DNA of 64,000 bases from an uncultured Prevotellaceae bacterium (GTDB lineage: Bacteria; Bacteroidota; Bacteroidia; Bacteroidales; Bacteroidaceae): assembly GCA_947304115.1 (NCBI GenBank), contig CAMZAE010000001.1:1-64000 (forward strand). Reading direction: 5' to 3'. The translations under genes were made by a program, and so were the position numbers. A model generated the notes under the pieces. It searched no databases, had not been told where the DNA came from, and was given only the letters and a program-made list of their open reading frames with translations. Every line of letters begins with the position of its first letter. The stretch's first letter is position 1. This document shows, in pieces, positions 46,894 to 55,330 of this stretch.

Positions 46894-48354
46894 ATGAATA
46901 ATAAGTCATTACAACCCGAAAGTGTATTCAGATGCTTTGCGCAAGTGAACCAAATTCCTCGTCCTTCGAAGCAAGAAGAGAAAATGATTGACTTCCTGCT
47001 TGACTTCGGACGAAAGCTCGGCCTTGACACCCGTCGGGATGAAACTGGCAATGTCATCATACGCAAGCCTGCCACTCCCGGCATGGAGAACCGTCAAACC
47101 ATCGTCTTGCAAAGCCACATGGATATGGTTTGCGAGAAGAACCGCGGCCTTGACTTCGACTTCACGAAGGATGCCATCCAAACTTATATTGATGGCGAAT
47201 GGATGAAGGCAAAGGGCACGACGCTTGGTGCCGACGACGGCATCGGCATTGCTATGGAAATGGCATTGCTGGAAGCGACAGATATTGTGCACGGGCCATT
47301 AGAATGTATCTTTACCCGTGACGAAGAGACCGGCCTAACGGGAGCAGAAGGCATGAAGTCGGACTTTATTTCAGGACGTTTACTCATCAACCTTGACAGC
47401 GAGGACGAGGGACAGATATTTGTTTCCTGTGCTGGTGGCTGCCGCACATTTGCTCAGTTCAACTATACCGACGAGGCACTTCCTGCTGGTTTCTTCACCT
47501 TCTCACTTGCCATTAAAGGTCTTACGGGCGGACACAGCGGTGACGACATCGACAAGAAACGGGCTAATGCCAACAAGCTTTTAGCACGCTTCCTTTATCT
47601 TTCCCAGCAGAAATACGACCTGCGTCTCATCGACATTCAGGCAGGCGGCCTCCACAACGCCATTCCTCGCGAGGCATGGTGCCTGTGTGCTGTTCCCATG
47701 AAGGACAAGGAAAACATCACCGTAGATTGGAACCTCTATCAAGCCGACGTCGCAGAAGAGTACAGCGTCACAGAAAAGACGATGGAGTTCGCGCTGCAAA
47801 GCGAAGAACTGGCAACAAATGCAGTCAACAAGGACTGTACGCAGCGGCTTATCAAGGCTCTGCAGGCAGTCGATAACGGTGTCTTTGCCATTTGCCAAGA
47901 CCTTGACCTTGTCGAGACGAGCAGCAACTTGGCCAGCATCCATAAAGTTCCCGAAACAAAGACCATTGATATTAACAGCAGTCAGCGGAGCAGCATCTAC
48001 AGTGCCCGCGTCAACATGGCAAACACCTTTGCCGCCGTTTTCGAGCTGGCAGGTGCAAAGGTAGATATAGGCGAAGGTTATCCAGGTTGGAAGATGAACC
48101 CAAACAGTGAGTTACTGAACATCACCGTCGAACAATACAAAAGGCTCTTCGGCAAAGAACCTATTGTACGCGGCATTCATGCAGGTCTCGAATGCGGGCT
48201 TTTCAGCGAGAAGTTCCCCGGCATGGATATGGTAAGTTTTGGGCCGACGCTTCGTGGCGTACACAGTCCCGACGAGAAGTTACTCATCCCCACTGTCCAG
48301 ATGGTGTGGGACCACCTGCTCGCCATTCTCAAGGAGGCACCGAAGAAAGGTTAA
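46894..48354 (+). CDS. pepD: Aminoacyl-histidine dipeptidase (Xaa-His dipeptidase, M20)
   Basis: A 486-residue cytoplasmic zinc dipeptidase. The start has the PepD pattern SVFRCFAQVNQIPRPSKQEE. Metal-site motifs are LQSHMDMVCEKN (His/Asp), LGADDGIGIAMEMAL (bridging Asp), IFTRDEETGLTGAEG (catalytic and metal Glu) and NLDSEDEGQIFVSCAGG. A dimerisation insert with GLTGGHSGDDIDKKRANANK and a C-terminal GIHAGLECGLFSEKFPGMDM complete the active site. It releases amino acids from peptides ending in His and other dipeptides. The beta-helix lipoprotein gene follows after 17 bases. Confidence 0.95.
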   Translation: MNNKSLQPESVFRCFAQVNQIPRPSKQEEKMIDFLLDFGRKLGLDTRRDETGNVIIRKPATPGMENRQTIVLQSHMDMVCEKNRGLDFDFTKDAIQTYIDGEWMKAKGTTLGADDGIGIAMEMALLEATDIVHGPLECIFTRDEETGLTGAEGMKSDFISGRLLINLDSEDEGQIFVSCAGGCRTFAQFNYTDEALPAGFFTFSLAIKGLTGGHSGDDIDKKRANANKLLARFLYLSQQKYDLRLIDIQAGGLHNAIPREAWCLCAVPMKDKENITVDWNLYQADVAEEYSVTEKTMEFALQSEELATNAVNKDCTQRLIKALQAVDNGVFAICQDLDLVETSSNLASIHKVPETKTIDINSSQRSSIYSARVNMANTFAAVFELAGAKVDIGEGYPGWKMNPNSELLNITVEQYKRLFGKEPIVRGIHAGLECGLFSEKFPGMDMVSFGPTLRGVHSPDEKLLIPTVQMVWDHLLAILKEAPKKG

Positions 48355-48371
48355 AAGGCTAAAGAGTTGAA

Positions 48372-49856
48372 ATGAAGTTAAAGATTTTACTGCCTCTTCT
48401 GGCTCTTTTGCTGGCTGCCTGCTCCGATTACGAGAGTTTCTCGGACAATCCAAGCTTCCGTCTTTCCTTTTCGCAAGACACTGTTGCCTTCGACACGCTG
48501 GTCAGCACCATTCCCAGCAGCACAAAGACACTCTATGCCTTCAACAACAATGGCAACGGGATACGCATCAACACAATACAATTGGAGGGAGGTAGTGCGA
48601 GCCATTTCCGCGTGAATGTGGACGGACGCTACCTGGATCAAGGCACTTGGAATGACTTCGAGGTTCTCCGTCACGACAGCCTTATCATTCGTATCGAGAT
48701 GACACCACCAGAAGCGGGAACAAACGAGCCGCTATACTTTGAAGACAAGCTTCACTTCTATTTGGAGAATGGAGCGCAACAGACCGTCGTGCTCTCTGGC
48801 GGCTCCATTGATGCTTACATCAAGAAAAGCGGACTGATTATAGAATCCGACGAGACGCTTCTCACCGACAAGCCATACGTCATCTATGACTCGCTTGTGG
48901 TGAAGCAAGGTGCTACGCTGACACTCACAGAGGGCACAAGACTGATGTTCCACGACAAAGCTGCTCTGCACGTCTATGGGAAGTTAAAAGTCCAAGGCAG
49001 CATCGAAAAGCCCGTCGTGCTCAGAGGCGACAGGTTGGACCACATGTTCGACTATCTTCTGTACGACAACACACCCAGCCGTTGGGAAGGCATCATCATA
49101 CATCAAGGAAGCTACGGCAACGAACTCTTCCAATGTGACCTGCACAGTTCACTCTTCGGCATCATTGCAGAAGACACCAAAGAAGTAAATCCTGATGCCG
49201 ACAATCCTTCCATTACGCTGGACTGCTGTATTCTGCATAACATTGGCGGCGACGGACTGCAATTCAACAATTGCGTCAGCAAGGTTACGAACACGCAAAT
49301 CAGCAACACACTCGGACATGCGGTCAATCTAAACGGCGGTTCGCATACATTTATATATAGTACGCTGGCCCAGTTCTATCCCTTCTCCGCCAATCGAGGC
49401 GATGCCCTGCATCTTGTTAGTTCCAAAGACGGAAGCGACAAAGGCTTGCTCCTACAAGCGCATTTCATCAATTGTGTCATCACTGGCTATGGTTTGGATG
49501 TCATCATGGGCGAGAACATTCCCGAAGACTGCAACTATCTCTTCCATCATTGCTTCCTCAACACGCTGGCGGTGGACGATGCGGAGCGCTTCGTCGAGGT
49601 CATCTTCGATCAGGACAAGAAGAAAGGGGAAGACGAGAAACTCGTCCGACAAGATAACTTCACGGTTTTCGACACCGAGAACTTCATCTACGACTTCACG
49701 CCAAAGGCAGAAAGTCTCATCCGCTCGCTTGCCGACAAAAACTATGAGGGCTTGCCTGCTTTCGACAGAAAAGGCGTGAGCCGTCTTGCCGACGAAGGTC
49801 CCGATGCAGGATGCTACGAGTATGTTGCGCCGCCAGAAGAGGAGGGCGAACAATGA
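48372..49856 (+). CDS. Lipoprotein with right-handed beta-helix domain
   Basis: 494 residues. Lipobox LLLAAC (C17). The N-terminal part (about 25-165) is a beta-sandwich (RLSFSQDTVAFDTLVSTIPS, YAFNNNGNGIRINTIQLEGG). From about 175 a parallel beta-helix runs through KQGATLTLTEGTRLMFHDKA, GKLKVQGSIEKPVVLRGD, GIIIHQGSYGNELFQCDL, LDCCILHNIGGDGLQFNN and GHAVNLNGGSHTFIYSTL. The family is common on Bacteroidota surfaces (right-handed parallel beta-helix repeat proteins) without a known substrate. The C-terminus is acidic (PPEEEGEQ). Its stop overlaps the rlmH start by 4 bases. Confidence 0.8.
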   Translation: MKLKILLPLLALLLAACSDYESFSDNPSFRLSFSQDTVAFDTLVSTIPSSTKTLYAFNNNGNGIRINTIQLEGGSASHFRVNVDGRYLDQGTWNDFEVLRHDSLIIRIEMTPPEAGTNEPLYFEDKLHFYLENGAQQTVVLSGGSIDAYIKKSGLIIESDETLLTDKPYVIYDSLVVKQGATLTLTEGTRLMFHDKAALHVYGKLKVQGSIEKPVVLRGDRLDHMFDYLLYDNTPSRWEGIIIHQGSYGNELFQCDLHSSLFGIIAEDTKEVNPDADNPSITLDCCILHNIGGDGLQFNNCVSKVTNTQISNTLGHAVNLNGGSHTFIYSTLAQFYPFSANRGDALHLVSSKDGSDKGLLLQAHFINCVITGYGLDVIMGENIPEDCNYLFHHCFLNTLAVDDAERFVEVIFDQDKKKGEDEKLVRQDNFTVFDTENFIYDFTPKAESLIRSLADKNYEGLPAFDRKGVSRLADEGPDAGCYEYVAPPEEEGEQ

Positions 49857-50326
49857 AGGGCGTGCTCATAGTGGTGGGCAAGACCACAGACAAGCGCTTC
49901 GAAGCCATCATCAATGAATACGTCGAGCGCATCCGTCACTACATTCCCTTTGCAGTCGAGGTCATCCCGGAACTAAGGAACACCAAGGGATTAAGCCAAG
50001 ACGAGCAGAAGCAACGCGAAGGGGAACTCATACAGAAAAGCCTCCAAGCAGGAGATTATGTAGTGCTCCTCGACGAGCACGGCAGCGAGCGCAGCAGCAT
50101 GGACTTTGCCGCTTGGATGCAAAAGAAGATGTCGGCAGGGCCGAAACGTCTCGTCTTCATCATCGGAGGGCCTTACGGCTTCTCTGATGACATACATAAA
50201 CGGGGAAACGAAGAAGTGAGCCTCAGCCGCATGACACTCTCCCACCAAATGGTTCGCATGTTCTTCGTAGAGCAAATCTACAGGGCAATGACTATCTTGA
50301 ACGGCGAACCATACCATCACGAATAA
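49853..50326 (+). CDS. rlmH: 23S rRNA (pseudouridine1915-N3)-methyltransferase
   Basis: 157 residues from ATG 49853, overlapping the upstream stop as ATGA; an upstream in-frame ATG at 49811 lies inside the lipoprotein gene. SPOUT-fold signature: VLIVVGKTTDKRFEAIINEY, YVVLLDEHGSERSSMDFAAW, VFIIGGPYGFSDDIHKR, LSRMTLSHQMVRMFFVEQIY. The enzyme methylates pseudouridine 1915 of 23S rRNA on the 70S ribosome. Length matches E. coli RlmH (155). Confidence 0.95.
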   Translation: MKGVLIVVGKTTDKRFEAIINEYVERIRHYIPFAVEVIPELRNTKGLSQDEQKQREGELIQKSLQAGDYVVLLDEHGSERSSMDFAAWMQKKMSAGPKRLVFIIGGPYGFSDDIHKRGNEEVSLSRMTLSHQMVRMFFVEQIYRAMTILNGEPYHHE

Positions 50327-50405
50327 ATGAAGGATGAAGAACGAAGTTCCGCACATTAAAAGCGCGCCTTTATACTAAAGCATCAAAGAAATTGCTACCG
50401 CCCTG

Positions 50406-50470
50406 TAAATAGTCAAATCGTAAAATTGTAAATAAATCGTAAATAGTAAATTGTCAAATAGTAAATAAAC
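50406..50470. repeat. AT-rich word repeat (GTAAATAGTCAAAT family)
   Basis: Permuted copies of AAATAGTCAAAT, CGTAAAATTGTAAAT, AAATCGTAAATAGTAAATTG fill the spacer just before nadC. The same words occur at 31408-31452 and 32938-32970 (around the cstA genes) and at 63238-63270 (between clpC and htpG). Confidence 0.75.
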
Positions 50471-50473
50471 AAG

Positions 50474-51346
50474 ATGTTATCAGTAGAAGAACTCAATGAC
50501 AGGCTCATTGACCTGGCCTTTGCCGAAGACATCGGCGACGGCGACCACACAACGCTTTGCTGCATCCCGGAGACAGAGATGGGCGAAAGCAAGCTCCTCA
50601 TCAAGGAAGAAGGCATCTTTGCCGGAGTAGAAATTGCCAAGCAGGTGTTCCACCGCTTTGACCCAACGATGCTGGTCGAGGTGCATATCAAGGACGGTGC
50701 CCACGTCAAGCCGGGCGACATCGTGATGAGCGTCAAGGGAAAAGTGCAGAGCCTTTTGCAGACGGAACGCCTCATGCTCAACATCCTGCAACGCATGAGC
50801 GGCATTGCCACAATGACACACAAGTATCAGCAAGCCCTCATCGATGCTGGCACCAAGACGCGCGTGCTTGACACCCGCAAAACAACGCCAGGAATGCGAA
50901 TGCTCGAGAAGGAAGCCGTAAAAATTGGCGGCGGCATGAACCACCGCATCGGACTCTTCGACATGATTCTCCTCAAGGACAATCACATCGACTTCTGCGG
51001 AGGTGTTCACAATGCAATCTCTCGTGCAAAACAGTATTGCAAGGAAAAGGGCAAAGACCTGAAGATAGAGTGCGAGGTCAGGAACTGGAAAGAGCTGGAC
51101 GAAGCACTTGCCGAAGGCTGCGACCGTATCATGTTCGACAATTTCACGCCCGAAGACACGAAAAAGGCCGTGGAGATAGTCGCCGGCCGTTGCGAAACGG
51201 AATCAAGCGGAGGCATCACCTTCGACACCATGATTCCCTATGCTAAGGCTGGTGTGGATTTCATCTCCTTCGGCGCACTCACCCATAGCGTCAAAGGTCT
51301 TGACATGAGTTTCAAAGCCGCCGGAAGCGACAAGCTGATAATTTAA
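50474..51346 (+). CDS. nadC: Nicotinate-nucleotide pyrophosphorylase (carboxylating)
   Basis: 290 residues. Quinolinate phosphoribosyltransferase converts quinolinate and PRPP to nicotinate mononucleotide, PPi and CO2 in NAD synthesis. Signature segments: FAEDIGDGDHTTLCCIPETE, LNILQRMSGIATMTHKYQ, VLDTRKTTPGMRMLEKEAVK, IGGGMNHRIGLFDMILLKDN, IECEVRNWKELDEAL, RIMFDNFTPEDTKKAV, ESSGGITFDTMIPYAKAGVD. It is full length with no nadA or nadB neighbour. The leader is made of AT-rich word repeats. Confidence 0.96.
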   Translation: MLSVEELNDRLIDLAFAEDIGDGDHTTLCCIPETEMGESKLLIKEEGIFAGVEIAKQVFHRFDPTMLVEVHIKDGAHVKPGDIVMSVKGKVQSLLQTERLMLNILQRMSGIATMTHKYQQALIDAGTKTRVLDTRKTTPGMRMLEKEAVKIGGGMNHRIGLFDMILLKDNHIDFCGGVHNAISRAKQYCKEKGKDLKIECEVRNWKELDEALAEGCDRIMFDNFTPEDTKKAVEIVAGRCETESSGGITFDTMIPYAKAGVDFISFGALTHSVKGLDMSFKAAGSDKLII

Positions 51347-51606
51347 CTAACGAAGGTATTCTGTAAGTTTTTTTCGCAAAGACAAGCGCTCTGACGGCCT
51401 GTTTTTCTTTCTGCGGCACTTTTTAACCTCAAAAGCAGAAAATGCGCTTAAATCAAACCTGCATTGACAATCAGCAGGTTACAAAACAGAATTGTTAGGC
51501 ATTAAGCTCCAAAAGTATGTCTTCACAAGACAAAATCATCAAAAATCACACAGTTTGGCTGATAATTTAGCTTAGGAGAACATAACACTCAACGTGGGGA
51601 AAATGC

Positions 51607-51648
51607 AAACGCTCCACGTGGCGTTGGCCAACGCCGCGTAGAGCGTTT
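51607..51648. terminator. Long near-perfect palindrome between convergent nadC and rnz
   Basis: Two 21-base arms (51607-51627 and 51628-51648) are inverted copies with two differences (one wobble in RNA) and no spacer; the centre is GGCGTTGGCCAACGCC. It lies between converging genes and is flanked by A-rich and T-rich runs, so it can act as a bidirectional terminator. The rest of 51347-51734 shows one small hairpin (AACCTGC/GCAGGTT near 51460) and no gene. Confidence 0.65.
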
Positions 51649-51734
51649 AGTTTCCCTCCTTTGGGGACAAACAATTATGCTGTTTTTCGCTAAAAGTTTT
51701 GTAAAGAAAAATTCACACCATTCAACATATAACA

Positions 51735-52646
51735 CTAAATGCCGATGGTCAATCCTTCTTTAGCGAGAATGGTGTTGGGGAATACGCTTTGTGCCTCGCG
51801 AAGGAGAGCGGCTTCGTCCTTGATGGCAGCACTAAAGTGACCTATACACAACTGCCCTACTCCAGCGCTTTTGGCAAGTGTGGCAGCTTGAAGGGCTGTG
51901 GTGTGCCGGGTTTGCTCTGCTCTTAAAGCCCTTTCATGGAAATAGGTCGCCTCGTGATATAGCAAATTGACTCCCTGAAGGACTTCCTTTAGTTCTGGCA
52001 GATAAATAGTGTCCGAACAATAGGCATATGAGCGAGGTGGTGTGGCAGGTACTGTCAAACGCTCGTGGGGAATGACGGTGCCGTCTTCGGTCGTCCACGA
52101 AGCGCCTGCCTTGATATTGTTTATCTGGCTGACAGGTATCTGATAGGCATCTATCATCTCCCTGCGGATATGCGGCAAACGGGGCTTCTCCCTGAAAAGG
52201 AAGCCGACGGAGGGAATGCGGTGCTCCAAGGGAATACTATGAACGGTGACACTTCGGTCTTCATAAATAAGGGTATGCTGACTGGTGTCAACAGGATAAA
52301 AAAGGACCTTGTAACCTATATCATAATAATATGTACGCAGGAGGAAGTCGAGCAGCTCGCCTACTTGCTTCGGTCCGTGTATGTGCAGTTCTGCCGTTCT
52401 TCCGAGCAAGTCCATCGTGCCTATCAGTCCAGGCAATCCAAAGACATGGTCGCCATGATTGTGGCTGATGAAGATGTGGCCGATGTTCATCATCGAGAGG
52501 CCCATCAACTGCATCTGCGCCTGTGCCCCTTCGCCACAGTCAACCATAAAGTATTTGCCCCTCACATTGAGTATCTGCGAGGTAGGCTGGTGGCGTGTAG
52601 TGGGCTTAGCAGAGCCACAACCCAGTATGTTTAGTTCAAAGTTCAT
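51735..52646 (-). CDS. rnz: Ribonuclease Z
   Basis: 303 residues from ATG 52646 (MNFELNILGCGSAKPTTRHQ). The upstream reading frame extends 19 codons, but only through the rpsA terminator. Metallo-beta-lactamase fold: SHNHGDHVFGLPGL (HxHxDH), later EHRIPSVGFLF, AYCSDTIYL, LYHEATYF and a C-terminal GHFSAA. It makes the 3'-end cut on tRNA precursors. The seven-T tail of the rpsA terminator touches the start codon, so translation would have to begin on read-through RNA or from a weak internal promoter. Confidence 0.93.
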   Translation of the reverse strand: MNFELNILGCGSAKPTTRHQPTSQILNVRGKYFMVDCGEGAQAQMQLMGLSMMNIGHIFISHNHGDHVFGLPGLIGTMDLLGRTAELHIHGPKQVGELLDFLLRTYYYDIGYKVLFYPVDTSQHTLIYEDRSVTVHSIPLEHRIPSVGFLFREKPRLPHIRREMIDAYQIPVSQINNIKAGASWTTEDGTVIPHERLTVPATPPRSYAYCSDTIYLPELKEVLQGVNLLYHEATYFHERALRAEQTRHTTALQAATLAKSAGVGQLCIGHFSAAIKDEAALLREAQSVFPNTILAKEGLTIGI

Positions 52647-52742
52647 AAAAAAAGGGGCAAGGTGCATGGAGCAGGAGGATAACGCAGCCATATATTGCCG
52701 CAAAGCTTACCTCTTGCCCCTTGCTCCTTGCCCCTTGCTCTT
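52647..52742 (-). terminator. rpsA terminator abutting the rnz start codon
   Basis: On the minus strand GGGGCAAGG (52734-52726), also GGGGCAAG at 52720-52713, can pair with CCTTGCCCC (52662-52654), which is followed by TTTTTTT (52653-52647) and immediately by the rnz ATG. The arms are built from repeated words GGGGCAAG/GAGCAAG. Confidence 0.7.
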
Positions 52743-52751
52743 ATTTACAGG

Positions 52752-54653
52752 TTATTCCTCTGTCTTGAGTTCTTCAGCCTGAGGCTCAGACTCTACCACA
52801 GGCTCGGCCTCTGCCTTTTCTGCCTTTTTGGTAGTCTTCTTAGCTTTGGGCTTTGCTTCAGACTTCTCGTCAACCATCTTAGCCTTCAGTTCTGCCAGAG
52901 CATCAAGGTCGCCGAGTGTTGTGCTGGCAGCCTGGTTCTGGACTACTGGAGCCTCTTCCTTCGGAGCAGCCTTGCGGGTAGCCTTCTTTGCTTCACGAGC
53001 CTCGCGAGCTTCTGCACGCTGAACATCTTCGAAGATGCGGCTGTGAGAGAGGATGATGCGCTTGCTTTCCTTGTTGAACTCAATCACCTTGAACTGAAGT
53101 TTCTCGCCCTTCTGTGCTGTTGTGCCATCCTCCTTGACGAGGTGCTTTGGTGTGGCAAAACCTTCAACACCATACTCAAGCTGAACAACTGCACCCTTGT
53201 CGAGCATCTCGATGATAGTACCCTCGTGAACGCTGTCCTGTGTGAATACAGTCTCGAACACATCCCAAGGATTCTCCTCAAGCTGCTTGTGGCCGAGAGA
53301 GAGACGACGGTTGGTCTTGTCAATCTCCAGCACACAAACCTCGATTTCAGCACCAATCTGAGTGAACTCGCTGGGGTGCTTGATCTTCTTTGTCCAACTG
53401 AGGTCGCTGATGTGGATGAGTCCATCAACACCTTCTTCAATCTCAACGAAGATACCGAAGTTGGTGAAGTTGCGAACTTTGGCAGTGTGCTTGCTGCCAA
53501 CGGGATAACGCTCTTCGATTTTCTCCCAAGGATCGTCCTTAAGCTGCTTGATGCCGAGAGACATCTTGCGCTCTTCGCGGTCGAGAGTGAGGATAACTGC
53601 CTCTACCTCGTCGCCCACCTTCATGAAGTCCTGAGCGCTGCGGAGGTGCTGGCTCCAAGACATCTCGCTGACGTGGATGAGACCTTCTACGCCAGGGGCA
53701 ATCTCGATGAATGCACCATAGTCGGCCATAACGACAACCTTACCCTTAACGTGATCGCCCACCTTCAGGTTGGGATCAAGAGCATCCCAAGGATGAGGAG
53801 TGAGCTGCTTCAAGCCGAGAGCAATGCGCTTCTTCTCGTCGTCAAAGTCGAGGATAACGACATTGATCTTCTGGTCAAGCTCGACGATTTCCTTCGGATC
53901 GCTGACGCGGCCCCAGCTCAGGTCGGTGATGTGGATGAGACCATCTACGCCGCCAAGGTCGATGAACACACCGTAGTTGGTGATGTTCTTGACAGTACCC
54001 TCAAGTACCTGGCCCTTCTCGAGTCGGCTGATGATTTCCTTCTTCTGAGCCTCAAGCTCTGCCTCGATGAGAGCCTTGTGGCTGACAACGACGTTGCGGT
54101 AGTCCTGATTGATTTTCACAACCTTGAACTCCATCGTCTTGCCCACGAAGATATCGTAGTCACGAATGGGCTTCACGTCAATCTGGCTGCCGGGCAGGAA
54201 TGCCTCGATGCCGAAGACGTCCACAATCATACCGCCCTTAGTGCGGCACTTCACGTAGCCCTTGATGATTTCCTCGTTGTTGAGGGCCTCGTTCACACGG
54301 TCCCAAGAGCGGGATGCGCGTGCCTTCTTGTGAGAAAGAATGAGCTGCCCCTTCTTGTCTTCCTGATTCTCGATGTAAACCTCTACAGTATCGCCCACCT
54401 TGAGGTCGGGGTTGTAGCGGAATTCACTCATAGGTATGATACCATCGCTCTTATAACCGATGTTAACCACTACCTCGCGCTTGTTCATAGAGATAACGGT
54501 ACCGTCGACTACGTCGTGGTCGCCAACCTTGTTCAGAGAGCCTTCATAGGCCTCTGTCTGAGCCTCGCGGCTCACACCTGCGTTGCTATCGCCCTGTTCG
54601 TATGCTTCCCAATCGAAGTCTTCCAGAGGAGCAACATTTTTCAAATCTGCCAT
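52752..54653 (-). CDS. rpsA: 30S ribosomal protein S1
   Basis: 633 residues with six S1 RNA-binding repeats. Examples: VVDGTVISMNKREVVVNIGY, KGYVKCRTKGGMIVDVFGIE, EGTVKNITNYGVFIDLGGVD, KGKVVVMADYGAFIEIAPGV, TAKVRNFTNFGIFVEIEEGV, EGTIIEMLDKGAVVQLEYGV. Each is followed by a GLIHIS/GFATPK-type loop. S1 recruits mRNA to the small subunit. The C-terminal 90 residues are low-complexity Ala/Lys/Glu (KATRKAAPKEEAP, EAKPKAKKTTKKAEK), a common Bacteroidota extension. The gene has a perfect consensus promoter and a terminator that runs into rnz. Confidence 0.96.
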   Translation of the reverse strand: MADLKNVAPLEDFDWEAYEQGDSNAGVSREAQTEAYEGSLNKVGDHDVVDGTVISMNKREVVVNIGYKSDGIIPMSEFRYNPDLKVGDTVEVYIENQEDKKGQLILSHKKARASRSWDRVNEALNNEEIIKGYVKCRTKGGMIVDVFGIEAFLPGSQIDVKPIRDYDIFVGKTMEFKVVKINQDYRNVVVSHKALIEAELEAQKKEIISRLEKGQVLEGTVKNITNYGVFIDLGGVDGLIHITDLSWGRVSDPKEIVELDQKINVVILDFDDEKKRIALGLKQLTPHPWDALDPNLKVGDHVKGKVVVMADYGAFIEIAPGVEGLIHVSEMSWSQHLRSAQDFMKVGDEVEAVILTLDREERKMSLGIKQLKDDPWEKIEERYPVGSKHTAKVRNFTNFGIFVEIEEGVDGLIHISDLSWTKKIKHPSEFTQIGAEIEVCVLEIDKTNRRLSLGHKQLEENPWDVFETVFTQDSVHEGTIIEMLDKGAVVQLEYGVEGFATPKHLVKEDGTTAQKGEKLQFKVIEFNKESKRIILSHSRIFEDVQRAEAREAREAKKATRKAAPKEEAPVVQNQAASTTLGDLDALAELKAKMVDEKSEAKPKAKKTTKKAEKAEAEPVVESEPQAEELKTEE

Positions 54654-54711
54654 ACAGATTAATTAAAGAGTTAATAAAATAATTAATTATCACTGTGCTA
54701 AAAAAGCGGGG

Positions 54712-54743
54712 CAAAGATACAACATTTTTCACAACCTGACAAA
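54712..54743 (-). promoter_or_regulatory. rpsA promoter
   Basis: Minus strand: TTTG (54743-54740), 20 bases, TATCTTTG (54719-54712), about 55 bases before the ATG. Full consensus match. Confidence 0.8.
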
Positions 54744-54816
54744 TAATATAATATATTGTATTTCGAAATGTTTCATTTTTAGAAATAATTAACAGCCTGT
54801 AGGTCTCACAGATTGA

Positions 54817-54972
54817 TTAGGCCCAGTCATGTTTGTCTGCCAATACATTTATAAACAACCAGACTCTTGCCATATTCTGTTCCTTTAGTTGTGTTGCAGT
54901 ACAAATATGCCTGTCGTAAACACTCATAATGTCCTGGGGGTTGGCTTCGGGACAATAAATACGCAAAAACAC
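54817..54972 (-). CDS. Possible small protein or gene remnant (51 codons)
   Basis: A GTG-initiated frame on the minus strand reads VFLRIYCPEANPQDIMSVYD, RHICTATQLKEQNMARVWLF, INVLADKHDWA, then stops with TAA. The composition is protein-like: a helix with hydrophobic face, Trp twice, balanced charges. The other frames here look random. There is no ATG, and a TAG lies 10 codons upstream of the GTG. It could be a true small gene or the tail of a decayed one. I do not recognise the family. It lies upstream of the rpsA promoter, on the same strand. Confidence 0.3.
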   Translation of the reverse strand: MFLRIYCPEANPQDIMSVYDRHICTATQLKEQNMARVWLFINVLADKHDWA

Positions 54973-55015
54973 AAAAGTTTTGCTGCATTTGCTTGGCTAT
55001 TTGAGGGAAATATCA

Positions 55016-55023
55016 TATTTTTG
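55016..55023 (+). promoter_or_regulatory. -7 element for the 55067 gene pair
   Basis: TATTTTTG at 55016-55023, 43 bases before the ATG at 55067. The -33 is unclear (TTTG at 54988-54991, spacer 24). Confidence 0.45.
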
Positions 55024-55066
55024 TGAGACTTATATATATAATATAACACATTTAACTCGTATTGGC

Positions 55067-55330
55067 ATGAATAGAAGAAAATTGAAAAAACACATCAATT
55101 ACCTGTGCCGTGAACTCTTGGCAGAATGCATCGCTGTAGTGCAATTCGGAAAGAAAGAGAACAAACAGGACGTGGAAAACGTAATGCTGAGCATCTTTGA
55201 GATGCAGAACGACTGGATTTGCCGTCTTTCGCATGTTGAGCCAGGCAGCACAAAGCTTTTTTTCAAAAAACTTAGAGAGGACATGCAAAAGCAAACCAGC
55301 GAGATTGTTGACCAAATACAGAATTTGTGA
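55067..55330 (+). CDS. Conserved small hypothetical protein
   Basis: 87 residues from ATG 55067 (MNRRKLKKHINYLCRELLAE); a longer frame upstream overlaps the promoter. It is all-helical and charged, with CIAVVQFGKKENKQDVENVM and KLFFKKLREDMQKQTSEIVD, and has no signal peptide or membrane span. This kind of short helical protein recurs in Bacteroidales next to housekeeping genes; function unknown. Its stop (TGA 55328-55330) overlaps the acyltransferase ATG, so the two are translationally coupled. Confidence 0.65.
   Translation: MNRRKLKKHINYLCRELLAECIAVVQFGKKENKQDVENVMLSIFEMQNDWICRLSHVEPGSTKLFFKKLREDMQKQTSEIVDQIQNL

Noticed and set aside
52695..54662. 655-codon plus-strand frame antisense to rpsA
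   Set aside because: The minus strand encodes six clear S1 repeats with promoter and terminator; the antisense frame is compositionally biased shadow.
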